Positions 10,605 through 20,513 of a stretch of DNA of 64,000 bases are shown in pieces; the stretch's first letter is position 1, and each line of letters begins with the position of its first letter. The stretch covers positions 286,842 to 350,841 of the forward strand of contig NBIV01000054.1 in NCBI GenBank assembly GCA_003194525.1. The letters run 5' to 3'. This stretch comes from Gracilariopsis chorda (taxonomy: Eukaryota; Rhodophyta; Florideophyceae; Gracilariales; Gracilariaceae). The notes beneath the pieces are model-generated. The model was given only the letters and a program-made list of their open reading frames with translations. It made no database searches and was not told where the DNA came from. The position numbers and the translations under genes are program-made.

Positions 10605-11684
10605 CTACACGACTTTCAAAACTTGTATGTCTTCCGGAGCGTGAGCTATTCGGGATATGCTTGACGCGACATCGTACAATTGTATCTTTTCATCACAACC
10701 GTCAATCAAGGCTTTCTCAGCGCTAGCAATAACAAGAGCGAGCGATGCCTTCTGCATATCATTCATCTTGCTTACGCCTTCGCTTTGTGTTCGCCTGTTG
10801 AGTCGGTCCGCATACTGAGCCAAGAGCTGGATAGGAGAATATCCCTCAGAAAGTATTTCGTCTACTGCCTTCCGCACAGAAGTATTTGTGTGCCCTTTTG
10901 CTGTTGTTGCCTTATCGAATGCAGCCACCACTGAGGGCGGAACAAGGCACGCAGCTGCTGAAATACTGTCCATGTCAAGATCTGTATCAGATTGCATGCG
11001 ATGTGCTGATTGCATTGTGTTGATTGCCTTTCGCAAATCTCCGTCTGAAGAGTGAATCAAGAACTTTAGAGTCTCGTCCGATACTTTTACTCCTTCATCC
11101 TTTGCGATTCTTCTCATGTGACCCTTCATAGCGTCCATAGGTAGGGGATTAAAGCGAAACTTGGCACATCTTGAGGCGAGCGGGCCAATAATGCGACTGA
11201 CATAGTTGCAAATAATGATGAATCTTGTAACCCTTGAATACACTTCCATTGTTCTTCGAAGAGCTGTCTGTGCATCCCTAGTAATGGCATCAGCCTCATC
11301 GAGAATGATGATTTTGTAGGGTGGGCAAGGGTACGTCTTTCCATCAGGGCCCTTTGTATTGACATTTGAAACTACCGCAATCTGTGCGAAGACCTTGATC
11401 TTATCCCGGACCACCTTGATTCCACGCTCATCTGACGCATTCAGTTCCAGAACTCTAGAGCGGTAGTGCTGTGGACCGAACAGATCGCGACAGAGAGCAA
11501 GCGCGGTTGACGTCTTTCCCGTTCCCGGTGGTCCGTACAGCAAAAGATGTGGCAAGTCTCCTCTGCCCGCAGGCTCTTTCACTGCCTTCTGTAAGGTTGC
11601 CACTACTTCCTCTTGGTGCGCAACTTCGGAAACAGCACGCGGACGGTATTTCTCCACCCAAAGCTGTGCGGCGGCTTCCTTCAT
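10605..11684 (-). CDS. RFC4: Replication factor C small subunit, RFC4 type
   Basis: A subunit of the RFC clamp loader, which opens PCNA rings and loads them at primer-template junctions. The 359-aa intronless protein has WVEKYRPR at residues 9-16 (RFC box), a Walker A GPPGTGKT at 51-58, NASDERG near 82-88, Walker B IILDEAD around 127-132, the SRC arginine-finger motif at 171-173 and a C-terminal collar domain. It begins PWVEKYRP-like and contains AHQEEVVATLQKA, closest in memory to human RFC4 (yeast Rfc2) rather than RFC2, RFC3 or RFC5. An E2F-type site lies about 220 bp upstream, consistent with S-phase control. Confidence 0.92.
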   Translation of the reverse strand: MKEAAAQLWVEKYRPRAVSEVAHQEEVVATLQKAVKEPAGRGDLPHLLLYGPPGTGKTSTALALCRDLFGPQHYRSRVLELNASDERGIKVVRDKIKVFAQIAVVSNVNTKGPDGKTYPCPPYKIIILDEADAITRDAQTALRRTMEVYSRVTRFIIICNYVSRIIGPLASRCAKFRFNPLPMDAMKGHMRRIAKDEGVKVSDETLKFLIHSSDGDLRKAINTMQSAHRMQSDTDLDMDSISAAACLVPPSVVAAFDKATTAKGHTNTSVRKAVDEILSEGYSPIQLLAQYADRLNRRTQSEGVSKMNDMQKASLALVIASAEKALIDGCDEKIQLYDVASSISRIAHAPEDIQVLKVV

Positions 11685-11904
11685 GATACGCGTTGAGGCA
11701 GTCTAATATCAGTGGATAGTCAGTTGTGGTGAAACCGAAGAGTGCGCACGTGCTAGTCCCACGCCAAGGTTTCCTTCAACGATGTACGGCTTGTTGTATT
11801 CAAGCACAATGTATTCTTGTAGCTCCCTTTGAAGGTGCAGTCTCGGAACGTGTTGCTTGAAAGAAGCCGTGGATACCTCGTGGACATTGTGGCGCCTTGG
11901 TCGG

Positions 11905-11917
11905 TTTCGCGCCAAAA
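11905..11917. promoter_or_regulatory. Candidate E2F/DP binding site upstream of RFC4
   Basis: The 13-mer tttcgcgccaaaa, read on the RFC4 strand as TTTTGGCGCGAAA, is an exact match to the palindromic E2F consensus. It sits about 220 bp before the RFC4 start codon. RFC genes are classical E2F targets in plants and animals. A chance match is possible, but the exact core and its position make it plausible. Confidence 0.55.
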
Positions 11918-12086
11918 TCCACATCTGTGGTAACTCAAAGAAACTGTGGTATCCGAATAAATTCCTTGGGCATACTTACAGTATTACTGTACCTGTTTTA
12001 AAACTAACAACGCGTGACGTGTTTCTGATCCTGCAGGGTTGCGTAGACTGTACTCCGCAAACGTACACAAGTTGAACACGTACACA

Positions 12087-12119
12087 CGGAATAGCGCTCG
12101 CAATGCGAGCGCTATTCCG
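12087..12119. repeat. Perfect 33-bp hairpin with a 1-nt loop
   Basis: Sixteen bases starting cggaatagcgctcgca are followed by one A and then by their exact reverse complement. This is in the spacer between RFC4 and the hypothetical gene at 12347. It is not part of a coding frame I can support. No function is assigned. Confidence 0.85.
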
Positions 12120-12346
12120 CGAGCCTCGCATGCTTTTACCGCCGTCGTTCGCACACAGCGCTGCGCAGATCCCCTCATGCGGCCGGTATTTAACACCAGC
12201 AAGAAACGCGGATTTGGTCAGTTGCATCGAAACGTAGTATCGTACCGTCCGTTCTTCTTCAAGGTGTGACGCTCAGTCGTATTCCGTCGATAGAGCTCGT
12301 ACTTAGATCCGCTGTTTCGGAACGGTAGGAATAGTCCTCTTCATTG

Positions 12347-12867
12347 ATGGCGCCGTCGGGCGCGGTCAATGACAAGGCCTATCTCTTCCGTTCCAATGTG
12401 GGATCGTGTTCTGCCATGCCTGGAACGATGGTCTTGAAGAACCGATTCTCTCCTCATCAGAATTCAATCTACTCCATGCTAACTCCTGAGCTTGTACGCT
12501 ATCTCACTGGTAATCTTGCAGTTAAGCAAATTTCGCTGTACTACATTCCTTCTGCAGGTCAACCACTGACTTTACGACGAGAAGCATCGCGCGAGGTCTA
12601 CCGGAACCATCACTGGCCACGGAATGAAAACCTCGTCGAGAATTTTATCGTCGGAGACCAACGGGTGAGTCGGTGCGACAGCAGTGGTGATCATTCTCCC
12701 AGATTTCTGGTCGATGGATGGTCGCCCTCTGTCGTACTAGCTTTGCCTTTGCCGAGAGTATCGGGTGCGGCGTGCCTTTCAACCCTCTGTTCTCATGGTT
12801 CTACGGGCAGGTCGCAATACTCTTGGAACATAACCATAACAGTGTCATAGCAATAGTTTCCTGTTAG
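12347..12867 (+). CDS. Hypothetical protein, possibly spliced
   Basis: I do not recognise this protein. The ATG at 12347 opens a frame (MAPSGAVNDKAYLFRSNVG...) that stays protein-like up to GDQR at 12664, where a GTGAGT donor occurs. After TCTCCCAG at 12702 a different frame becomes protein-like (ISGRWMVALCRTSFAFAES...GVPFNPLFSWFYGQVAILL) and ends at 12867. Joining 12347-12664 to 12703-12867 keeps the frame and gives 160 aa with a hydrophobic C-terminal half. The implied intron is only 38 nt, much shorter than the 70-130 nt introns in neighbouring genes, so a frameshift or a different structure is also possible. It is convergent with the kinase gene. Confidence 0.4.
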
Positions 12868-13227
12868 TCCATACACCACCCTGCCTGATAAAAGAAAAGG
12901 CGCGGAGGTCGGTTACATTTTAGTCGCTTGTTGCAACGCGGTAGGTTTCCGCATGCGTACGCATTGCAACATTTCAGTGAGGTCTCATTCTTGTTCTATG
13001 ATACGCAAATCAGTGTGGTTCGCGTCGTTAGTCTTGCCCTTGGCGCCTAGCTCGAATCTACGTCGCTAATGGATCTATGTAGAAAGTGATGTCGCGTTGC
13101 AGCCATGTAAGTGTCTCCAATACCTTGGCGTGTACAGAAAAGTAGAGCAGGAAACAGACAAGACATCGAAATTGATCGGTATAATTAGTACAGCTGAGCC
13201 CTCAAAAGAGAGCTCGCAGAGTACTTT
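12868..13227. other. Convergent spacer, nothing recognised
   Basis: Lies between the hypothetical gene and the stop of the kinase gene. No coding sequence or repeat is visible. Confidence 0.45.
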
Positions 13228-14649
13228 TCACGTGCCGTTAACTCGCTTATGCTCGAGAACTTTCTTGACAAGCGCTTCCGCCGCTTCTAGGTCTGACTGT
13301 AGAGTTTCCTTGAACAACGATTCAAGCAGAACATGAGATATTCCAGGTCGAGCGTTTTCGATGTCGACGAAAGCCACCTCTAACGCTCCAAGGCTTGCTG
13401 TAAGGGCGCTGTTGTGGCTACCGCTAGTGACTTCATCAGCTCTGATGCGGGATATCACGGGAAGAATAAGCTCCGATAGAACCACACTCTGTGATGCTTG
13501 GTTCGTTAGATTTGAGGACTCGAGACCAGGATCGCTTCTGCTTTCTGTGAAACTGGTAGACTTCGCACCTTCCCCACCGGGATTCTCGAGAGCACTCGTA
13601 ACGGAATCAGGCTCAAGAGGCGTATCTCCTCTATTATTAGCGGCTTCGGCATTTGGTTCGTCTTCAGGTGTCGGTTCACCCAACGAACCAAAATCAAACT
13701 CCCACACTTTGTCATTCTTTTTCTCGGCCGCCTCTTCGGCTGGCTGAGGTTTAGCTGTTGTTGAGGTCTCAAATTCAGTGATAGAGTCGCCGCCAATGAA
13801 AACCTTTTCCTGTGAGTCAACTGGCATTGGCTGTCGCTGTCGAACGATTTCCTTCAGCGAGCTCGAACGCGCCTTTCGCAGAAACGGATGTTGCAAAAGC
13901 TGCTCAGCACTCGGTCGTTCTGTTGGGTTCTTTTTCAAACAGAGTGCGATGAAGTCCTTGAAAGACTTCGAGAATTGAGTACCTTCTACTCGAGGAGGAG
14001 GGTTCTTCGGAATAAGGAACAAGGCACGGAATGGATGCTCTGTAGCATATGGTGGAAGCCCTTCTGCCAGTTCAATGCCAGTGATTCCCATGGACCATAT
14101 ATCTGCTTTTTCGTCGTAGAGACTCTTCTGAACAACTTCAGGTGCCATCCAAAATGGGGAGCCGACCATTGTATTGCGCTGTCGAATAGTTGTTGTCATC
14201 TGACCAGCGACGCCAAAATCGGCAAGCTTCACGTCACCATGATCATTGAGCAAAATATTGGCTGCCTTGATGTCGCGATGCAGCTTGTGTCCCTTGTGAA
14301 CGTAATCCAAGCCTTTGCATAGCGCCTTCATAACCGTAGCGACTGCGTCCTCGGGCAATGGGCCGACACCATCGATGAGTTCTTTGAGAGAACCTGCTGA
14401 CATGAATTCCATAATAATCCACAGAGTTGAGCCTTGCATTAAGGAAGTGTGATACTGCACGACGTAAGGATTGGATATTTGTCGCATAACCTCTATTTCT
14501 CGCTGAATGACGTCAATCTCCTCATCCATTTTCTCCAAGTCGATGAGTTTCAAGGCGACGATCTTTCCCGTGGACAGCTCGCGGCCTTTGAAGACCTCGC
14601 CGAAGGTGCCCTTACCTATGCATTCGAGTTTCTCGTACATATCAGCCAT
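13228..14649 (-). CDS. Ste20-family GCKIII protein kinase (MST3/STK25/SvkA-like)
   Basis: A cytosolic Ser/Thr kinase; GCKIII kinases act in polarity, Golgi organisation and Hippo/MEN-like signalling, usually with MO25/CCM3-type partners. The 473-aa protein has the kinase domain at the N-terminus, as in GCK (not PAK) kinases: glycine loop IGKGTFG at 11-17, the ATP-binding lysine in VALK at 34, HRDIKAAN at 124-131 with catalytic Asp126, DFG at 144-146, an activation-loop Thr160 and GSPFWMAPE at 163-171. All catalytic residues are present. Residues 275-473 are low-complexity and acidic, then form a helical tail that could bind partners. The start (MADMYEKLECIGKG) matches family starts. Confidence 0.9.
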   Translation of the reverse strand: MADMYEKLECIGKGTFGEVFKGRELSTGKIVALKLIDLEKMDEEIDVIQREIEVMRQISNPYVVQYHTSLMQGSTLWIIMEFMSAGSLKELIDGVGPLPEDAVATVMKALCKGLDYVHKGHKLHRDIKAANILLNDHGDVKLADFGVAGQMTTTIRQRNTMVGSPFWMAPEVVQKSLYDEKADIWSMGITGIELAEGLPPYATEHPFRALFLIPKNPPPRVEGTQFSKSFKDFIALCLKKNPTERPSAEQLLQHPFLRKARSSSLKEIVRQRQPMPVDSQEKVFIGGDSITEFETSTTAKPQPAEEAAEKKNDKVWEFDFGSLGEPTPEDEPNAEAANNRGDTPLEPDSVTSALENPGGEGAKSTSFTESRSDPGLESSNLTNQASQSVVLSELILPVISRIRADEVTSGSHNSALTASLGALEVAFVDIENARPGISHVLLESLFKETLQSDLEAAEALVKKVLEHKRVNGT

Positions 14650-15506
14650 CGTTCAGTGGCATCCTATGCGTGTGGCCACGGAGAAGCGAGCAAATCAGTC
14701 GCAATAAAGTGTGCACAGCTGAAAGCAGGCACAGCGCGACGAGCGCGCCTGATAGCAGCCTCCCCGCGCACCGACTGAGCTGCGACGCAGTATTCCTTGT
14801 CGCCCAAAGAACGTGGACTTAGAATGAGGCGCTAGCTCCGTTTGTTGCGCTCGTTAACGATTTGTAAGGTGTGGCTGGGCTCAGATGTCGCGTTGGTTAA
14901 AATGTTCTCTACGCCAGTAACAAGACGCTTGCAAGCGTTCCAGGTGCAGTAGATTCCCCAAACGCGATCAAGAGAAATAGAGAAGGCAGATGAGATAGTT
15001 TGACAAGGACGCTGATTCGTATCGCTTCACTGGTTCACGACGGCTTGAGCGTGCATGACTGCAACCTTCTGCGCTTGTCTGTGCTTGTAACTGTAGAATC
15101 TACAGTGTAGATAGTACACTCGGTATGGCGGCGATGGAACGTGGAAGGGTGTTCATCTGTTAGCACATCCGCAGCACTCGCAAGTCGACAGATGCTGCAC
15201 TGTGACAGCGGAACGCAAGCGTCATTTTTTCGTTTTTCGTTCTGCGTAAGAATGGCGCAGTCGACCCGTTTTCTGGTGTCGCTGCGAGTCTGCGAGTGGA
15301 GTGGCAGCGCGCGACCTTCATAGATACTCGGAGCTTTCCCACCGCCCACGCCCTCACTTACCTTCACGTGCAACCTTAACCACCCACGACAGTCAAAACC
15401 TTCTCACCGTCAATTCCCTTCCGCCCTCCCATCCCATCGTCTTTTACCTTTTCTACGTCCTTCGCCTTCCTTTCTTAACAGAAACCATTCCTTTCATTTA
15501 GTGCCT
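14650..15506. promoter_or_regulatory. Divergent upstream region kinase / RING gene
   Basis: Spacer between two divergent starts. The stretch 15350-15500 is pyrimidine-rich and leads into the RING gene, as often seen just upstream of a start codon. I see no defensible gene. Confidence 0.4.
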
Positions 15507-16004
15507 ATGCGTGACGGACTTCTGCTACAACGTCTTCGCTTTCTTCGACGACGAAAGCCACCGCGAGACCCGTATCTGTTTCTAAACGACGCCCCTCGCC
15601 CGCCCCCAATATCCCCTCCCGAGCGCACTTCGGACGCTTCCTCGGTCGACTTTTTTGAAGTGCAGACTGATCTCCGCTCGTCGAAAGCGTCCCAGGATAA
15701 CCAATGTCTTATATGCCTGGATGACATGCCAGTTGGTACAAAACGTACCAGACTTCCATGCAAACACGCTTTATGGCATCCGCAATGCGTATCAAAGTGG
15801 CTCAGCAAGTATCCAAGATGTCCGCTTTGCAATGCACGCTTGTCACATGCTATTGTTGTACAGAGACATGAACATGACGCTGGTACAACCATCTCAAATC
15901 ACGACCTCTCATGGCGCCTGTCGGAACGTCGTCTTAGCCTGGTTTCTCGTCCTGTTCAACGTCCCCAAAGGCGCTTCGCTCGCTCCGCTACAGACAGAAG
16001 GTAA
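15507..16004 (+). CDS. RING-H2 finger protein, probable E3 ubiquitin ligase
   Basis: A small intronless protein of 165 aa from the first ATG at 15507. One RING-H2 finger fills residues 67-108, with ligands Cys67, Cys70, Cys85, His87, His91, Cys94, Cys105 and Cys108 (CLIC...CKH...HPQC...CPLC), so it should bind two zinc ions and an E2. The N-terminus is basic and Pro-rich, and the tail is Arg-rich. No membrane segment is evident. The stop codon overlaps a possible GTAACC donor at the end of the frame, so a spliced C-terminal extension cannot be excluded. Target unknown. Confidence 0.7.
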   Translation: MRDGLLLQRLRFLRRRKPPRDPYLFLNDAPRPPPISPPERTSDASSVDFFEVQTDLRSSKASQDNQCLICLDDMPVGTKRTRLPCKHALWHPQCVSKWLSKYPRCPLCNARLSHAIVVQRHEHDAGTTISNHDLSWRLSERRLSLVSRPVQRPQRRFARSATDRR

Positions 16005-16887
16005 CCGTTTCTCCTGTTGTTTGCATAACATGCGAACAAGCACTAGCTCTTTCTTGCGAACAACAACAATGAACACTTTTGCCTCACACGATGTACAGCT
16101 CGAGGTGCGCCATTGAAGAAAGGCACCGTTTCATCAGTCTCACGCGGGTGTCATGCGCAATCAACCCTACATTAGTGTTAACAGTTTAGCAATAGGAGTA
16201 CCATGATGCATTTATTTATGACAACACGCACCGCTTGTAGCACAATTAGCATGCCACCGAGTTTGGCACAGACGGAGTACAACAGTACCGTCGAAACTAT
16301 GCACTATCGTCTCAACTTTTCTTGTAAACCTTTACATGTACGCATCCGTGATTGGAAGTTTACTACGATCTTCGTTACCTCGAAGCAGTTGCCTTCCACC
16401 ATGGAAGTGGACTGCCCTGTGACTTTGGAAACAACTCCTATCCTTGTTAACCTCAGCTCATTCGTCATAAATCGTTCGGCTCTTTGTGATTGAAGAATGA
16501 AGTGCAAGCCCTGTTCGTCACAGCAAACACAGAGAATGGCAATAAAGCGGAAACAGTGCGAAGAATTAACCTGGTAAGGTTACGTTTCTTTTCCAGTATT
16601 GCTACCTTGAGCTACAATGGTAGCCATAATAGCACTTACGCGAATGAAACAAATGCAGAAAACCCTATCCCGAATTCCGCGCCTGGAGAACCTCAAACAT
16701 ACCAGTATCTATGCTCAGTAGCCTCACAAAAATGCTCCAACCGCCTCGATCCTCTTTATCGGTCCAGCGCTGAATAACTCTACTTGTAGGCTCTCCATGA
16801 AATGACTAAAGACCGAAACTGCTGGCCCGAGCGATGCTTCATGATGGATGGAATTTTGGGGCGGGAGCAGAATGTCAAGAAAAAAAA

Positions 16888-16926
16888 CTTGTCAAATGGG
16901 TTTGCGGCGCAAACCCATTTGACAAG
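16888..16926. repeat. Perfect inverted repeat, 19-bp stem, 1-nt loop
   Basis: The left arm begins cttgtcaaatgggtttgcg and the right arm is its exact reverse complement across a single G. It is preceded by a run of eight A. A second hairpin follows 8 nt later. Confidence 0.9.
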
Positions 16927-16934
16927 CATTATTT

Positions 16935-17007
16935 GCGATGAAAATTGAATCATATCTTGACCACCGCAAACTTTGCGGTGGTCAAGATGTGATTCAATTT
17001 TCATCGC
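16935..17007. repeat. Near-perfect inverted repeat, 36-bp stem, 1-nt loop
   Basis: Arms 16935-16970 and 16972-17007 pair with one mismatch around a single C. The arms begin gcgatgaaaattgaatca. Such a stem, if transcribed, is long enough to be a small-RNA precursor; as DNA it is a near-ideal cruciform. Confidence 0.9.
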
Positions 17008-17449
17008 CTACTGTAGCCAGTATCCTTGAGTATTGCCATGTTACCTGAAGCTTAAGGCTGAAGCGGGAACAACGCCGTCCCATACACGGAGAAAGGCGTA
17101 CTTCTGTACAAGGGTGGGTATCCACTTATCACCTCTTTTCCCAACGACCTAACAGCGCGCCACGCGTTCTCTCTTTGACTACAGAACAAACCCCCATCAG
17201 CTGTTATCTCAGCTTCATCAACTGCTCAGCTGTCGTACGCCTCTCGAGTGCTTAGAGATCGTACGCTACACAATTCACTTATCTGGCCACCGACCCCCTC
17301 AACTGCCACCTGCTTCTGTCGCGCAACCCAGTCGACACCATTCGCAACTGTATCATCCAGTATCTGCGGCAAAGCTGAACTACGCGGTTGACTGTTAGAA
17401 ATTGTTTCATCGAGCTGTTCCTGTGAACTCTTCGCTATTGTCGGTGTTC

Positions 17450-18553
17450 ATGTGCGGTCACAGGCTCTCAAATATGACTGGTATCATACTCGCTTTGTTA
17501 TCAACTACAGCAGCTGCCGAACGTACAGAATCGTTCATATCCGCCCTTGTTGCGGACAAGCAAACAGTGCTCTTCTTTGAGCTCTTTGTTGCGTCGCTCG
17601 TCGTTATATATGTCATTTGTTTCCTGTATGGCAGCCATCAAAACTTGAATCTTGCACGTGCAGTAGCGCATAACCTTCGCAACATTCTGGAGTATCAATT
17701 TGTTAGCTTTGGAACCGAAGAAGGCAAGACCCTTCTGAAAGACGGACAGTCATACTTCTGGTACCACGCAACTGGCCGCCGAAACACCTCGGGGCTGACT
17801 GTTTTTCTTGACCTCGCGAAGCGCATGGACATATTTTCGTACACTTCTGGCCTCATGACAAGCCCTGAACGAGATCGTGTTGTGTTCTACTTGCCAATCA
17901 CGAACGACGTTTCAATGGATCCTCTGACTTTGTTCATTGTCAAACGTAAAGAACTTGATCGTTTAAGGAATGTTGAAGAAGGACTGGCTTTAGAGTCAGT
18001 AGAACGGTTTGCAGGACAAGTTATAGACGTTAATGGATTCCCATCTGATCTCGTTACTATGACGGAACACAGCGACATTTCGACGGCCTTACTACCTGAA
18101 AGAATCCGTAATATGATCGCAAGGCAAGCGCGAAACCTAATCTCTATCCATGTCACGGAAAATGGAGCGAAATGGGACGCGCAGTGCTCCGTTTCTAAGA
18201 GGCTTGTACGGGTAGAGTTTGTACTCCCAAGGCAAAAGAGTAATCTGCCAGATGTTCTCGAAGACATGTGCCAAATTGCGATTCACTTCGTTGACGCAGT
18301 CGCAGATACTAAGATGTCTGCTACCGCACGAAAGAAAGCGCTGGAGCTTCGCAGAAGGGCACAGCTTGAAGAAGAAAAGAAACTCCAGAAAGCCAGAGCA
18401 GAAGAAGCGGCCGCGCGGAGGATTGCCAAGAAGAAGGAAGAAGAAGAAGCAGTTGGCAAAATGTCCGGAGACAAACAGGTGAAGTATGAAGCAAAGAAAC
18501 GGAAGAAGGAACTAAACGCTCGCATGAAGAAGTCTGCGAGAAAAGTAGTGTAG
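17450..18553 (+). CDS. CCDC47: CCDC47-like ER protein (DUF1682)
   Basis: CCDC47 (calumin) is an ER membrane protein. With Asterix it forms the PAT complex, which assists multipass membrane protein insertion at the translocon, and it also affects calcium handling. From the ATG at 17450 the protein is 367 aa. It begins with a signal sequence (about 1-22), then a short luminal part, a membrane segment (VLFFELFVASLVVIYVICFLY), and a large cytosolic DUF1682 domain with FLYGSHQN, FWYHATGR and VVFYLPI. It ends in a highly charged Lys/Glu coiled-coil tail of about 75 residues rich in KKK and EEE, typical of the family's ribosome-facing tail. Animal homologues have a longer acidic luminal domain. A second in-frame ATG lies eight codons downstream. 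It is convergent with the TPR gene, with a gap of 43 bp. Confidence 0.88.
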   Translation: MCGHRLSNMTGIILALLSTTAAAERTESFISALVADKQTVLFFELFVASLVVIYVICFLYGSHQNLNLARAVAHNLRNILEYQFVSFGTEEGKTLLKDGQSYFWYHATGRRNTSGLTVFLDLAKRMDIFSYTSGLMTSPERDRVVFYLPITNDVSMDPLTLFIVKRKELDRLRNVEEGLALESVERFAGQVIDVNGFPSDLVTMTEHSDISTALLPERIRNMIARQARNLISIHVTENGAKWDAQCSVSKRLVRVEFVLPRQKSNLPDVLEDMCQIAIHFVDAVADTKMSATARKKALELRRRAQLEEEKKLQKARAEEAAARRIAKKKEEEEAVGKMSGDKQVKYEAKKRKKELNARMKKSARKVV

Positions 18554-18596
18554 ATTACTTGTCGCGCAGAAAAAGAAGCGCAATGCGAGTTGGTTG

Positions 18597-19670
18597 TTAT
18601 TGCTTCATGACGTCGTCTTCATCACTAATTGTATCTAACTCCTCATATAATCTATCGACCATATCATCGTCAAGCTCGCCATCATATCCGTCCGGCCGTC
18701 GCAAAATTGCCCTTGTTTGTTCTAAACACTCACGTGCTTCTGAAAGCTGTTTCCTTTTCCAATGTGTTATGGCCAGCAGGTACCACACCTCCACATTGAA
18801 ATCACATTCATACATCACAGATGACAGAACACTCTCTGCTTCGGCCCACATTTTTACCTCCATAAGCTGCTTTCCCACCGCAATGCGAATCTCCATCGCG
18901 GGTAATGATTCCATAGCAATGACTATTACGTCATCCGCTATGTCTTCCCTCTCCAGCATACTTAGACCATCAGACATACGTCCCAGTACGCGAACCATAG
19001 CGTCTTTCGCGTCAAATTCTCGACCTTGGCTCAAACGTAGATTGGCTAACGCAATGAGTGCCTCTTGTTCTGAATCACTCCCTTCTGTGCTCAGAGCGAG
19101 AGCCTCCATGATCTCGTTCTCAACCTCAACATCCATTCTTTCAGCCAAGGCAGGGTCATTACTTTCCTCAATAACTCCGAGGCATATTTCAGCTGTGGCA
19201 CAATGTGCGCTTGCTTGATACTGTCGTAATTCTTGTATGCGGTCGTGCTGAGATTTATCGAGGCTCATGATATCAGCCCTGATTAACTCGGTACCCTTGC
19301 GCGCATAAGATACAGCTTCTTCGGTATTCCCGAGGAGCTGGGCGAGGTATGCATACTTTTCGAAGCCGCTCTCTGGTTGAAGGCTGATAGCGATGCGCAG
19401 CGCTCGATCAGCGTCATCGGAACGTGTTGCTTGCATGTACAAAGACGCCAATTCCTCGTATAGCGCTGCGTCTGTGGATCTTAGACTTACTGCTTCTTCT
19501 AGCTTGGACACTGCTTCCTGTATATTCCCGGAAGCCTCGTGGACCCTTGCATCTCGGAGCAGATCCTCAACGCTGACTGTCGGGGATTGTTTTAAAGCTT
19601 TCTTCTTCCTCCGGGTGGACCTGCTTGCATATCGCCTCGCATGTTGTGTGTGTTTCTGACCAGGGGACAT
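18597..19670 (-). CDS. TPR protein, Acl4-like ribosomal protein L4 chaperone
   Basis: A 357-aa intronless protein. After a basic N-terminus (RRKKKALK) it has tandem TPR helices from about residue 38, with regular A/L patterns such as ALYEELASLYMQA and ALRIAISLQPES. The tail is very acidic (YDGELDDDMVDRLYEELD). The segment KYAYLAQLLGNTEEAVSYARKGTELI resembles the Acl4 family, whose yeast member escorts newly made Rpl4 to the nucleus and assembling 60S subunits. The basic start and acidic end fit a nuclear shuttling chaperone. Another TPR protein is possible; the Acl4 link is from pattern memory. Confidence 0.65.
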   Translation of the reverse strand: MSPGQKHTQHARRYASRSTRRKKKALKQSPTVSVEDLLRDARVHEASGNIQEAVSKLEEAVSLRSTDAALYEELASLYMQATRSDDADRALRIAISLQPESGFEKYAYLAQLLGNTEEAVSYARKGTELIRADIMSLDKSQHDRIQELRQYQASAHCATAEICLGVIEESNDPALAERMDVEVENEIMEALALSTEGSDSEQEALIALANLRLSQGREFDAKDAMVRVLGRMSDGLSMLEREDIADDVIVIAMESLPAMEIRIAVGKQLMEVKMWAEAESVLSSVMYECDFNVEVWYLLAITHWKRKQLSEARECLEQTRAILRRPDGYDGELDDDMVDRLYEELDTISDEDDVMKQ

Positions 19671-20513
19671 ATCGTAGGCAGAAATTAAATGTTACTTCGG
19701 TTTATCCAAGACTTAGCGAGTCGCGTATCCGTGACAGACATTGGATGGGAGTCCTATTCTCAGGTTTGAGACGCCGAGTCTGTCAAAGCAGGACATGAAG
19801 AGAACTTCACGACGACCACAACAGCAAGTGGCGGAGTACCTGAGTGTAAAACTTATTTCGATTGGTTGTGTTTTTAGCAGTTTTTTGGGTCAATTACACA
19901 GCAATAGGATGTACCCTTCGTATCTATCGGGGTTGAGTAGTGTCGGCAAGATATACCTTTCGTTGGATCCATTTTGTCAAAATGAAAGTGCATCGTTGAT
20001 CGCGTTGATCGCGTTGATCGCGTTGATCGCGTTGATCTACCCTTCGTAGAGGGGTGCTGGATGAACTCCGTATGTTCCATTTTTTCACTTCTTCACCGTA
20101 CGCCAACACTGAAGTTATTCACAAGTCCGAGGTGTTCGTGACGACATTGCAGCCGGCATTGTCTCAGCATTGAAAAAAACCTTCACAGCTTGCCAATCAT
20201 CTGCGAGTCTCTTGTAAAACGGATGATTCGTGCTACAAACAACTTTGGATGAGGGAGAGTTGCTATCCGAAAGCAAAGGCCCGAGCTTTAACATACCGCT
20301 GAATTCCAGAGGAGAACAAGGAGAATCGCTCTATGGTCTCATGTACATTGCGCTGGAAAGTTCCATTAATGCTGCAGCCCTTTACGGAACCGTCTCAATC
20401 AGCGCAGAGAACAACCTTCTTGGAACTACAATCTCACAGTTCGTCCTTGCTTCCTAGAAACTGAATCTTGAAAAAGAACAAACTCGTCAATTCGAACACT
20501 TTGAAACTCTTGT
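19671..20513. other. Intergenic with a 9-bp minisatellite
   Basis: Between the TPR gene start and PYROXD1. The open frame 20230-20457 has no recognised domain and lies where the PYROXD1 promoter and 5' UTR should be, so I do not call it. Confidence 0.4.
19995..20037. repeat. Tandem 9-bp repeat (gttgatcgc), about 4.8 copies
   Basis: Four perfect copies of gttgatcgc followed by gttgatc. The unit is a multiple of three and would encode Leu-Ile-Ala repeats, but no gene is evident here. Confidence 0.9.

Larger units (their letters stand above)
16005..17449. other. Long intergenic region with two hairpins
   Basis: No gene can be supported. Small open frames on both strands (for example 16203-16493) have no domain. 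The notable content is the pair of hairpins at 16888-17007. The last 400 bases should hold the promoter of the CCDC47 gene. Confidence 0.45.

Noticed and set aside
16870-17010. CRISPR-like or terminator interpretation of the paired hairpins
   Set aside because: The two stems are unrelated in sequence with no spacers, and the context is a eukaryotic intergenic region.
18559-19218. Plus-strand 219-aa Ser-rich ORF
   Set aside because: Antisense shadow of the TPR gene, which has clear helical repeats.
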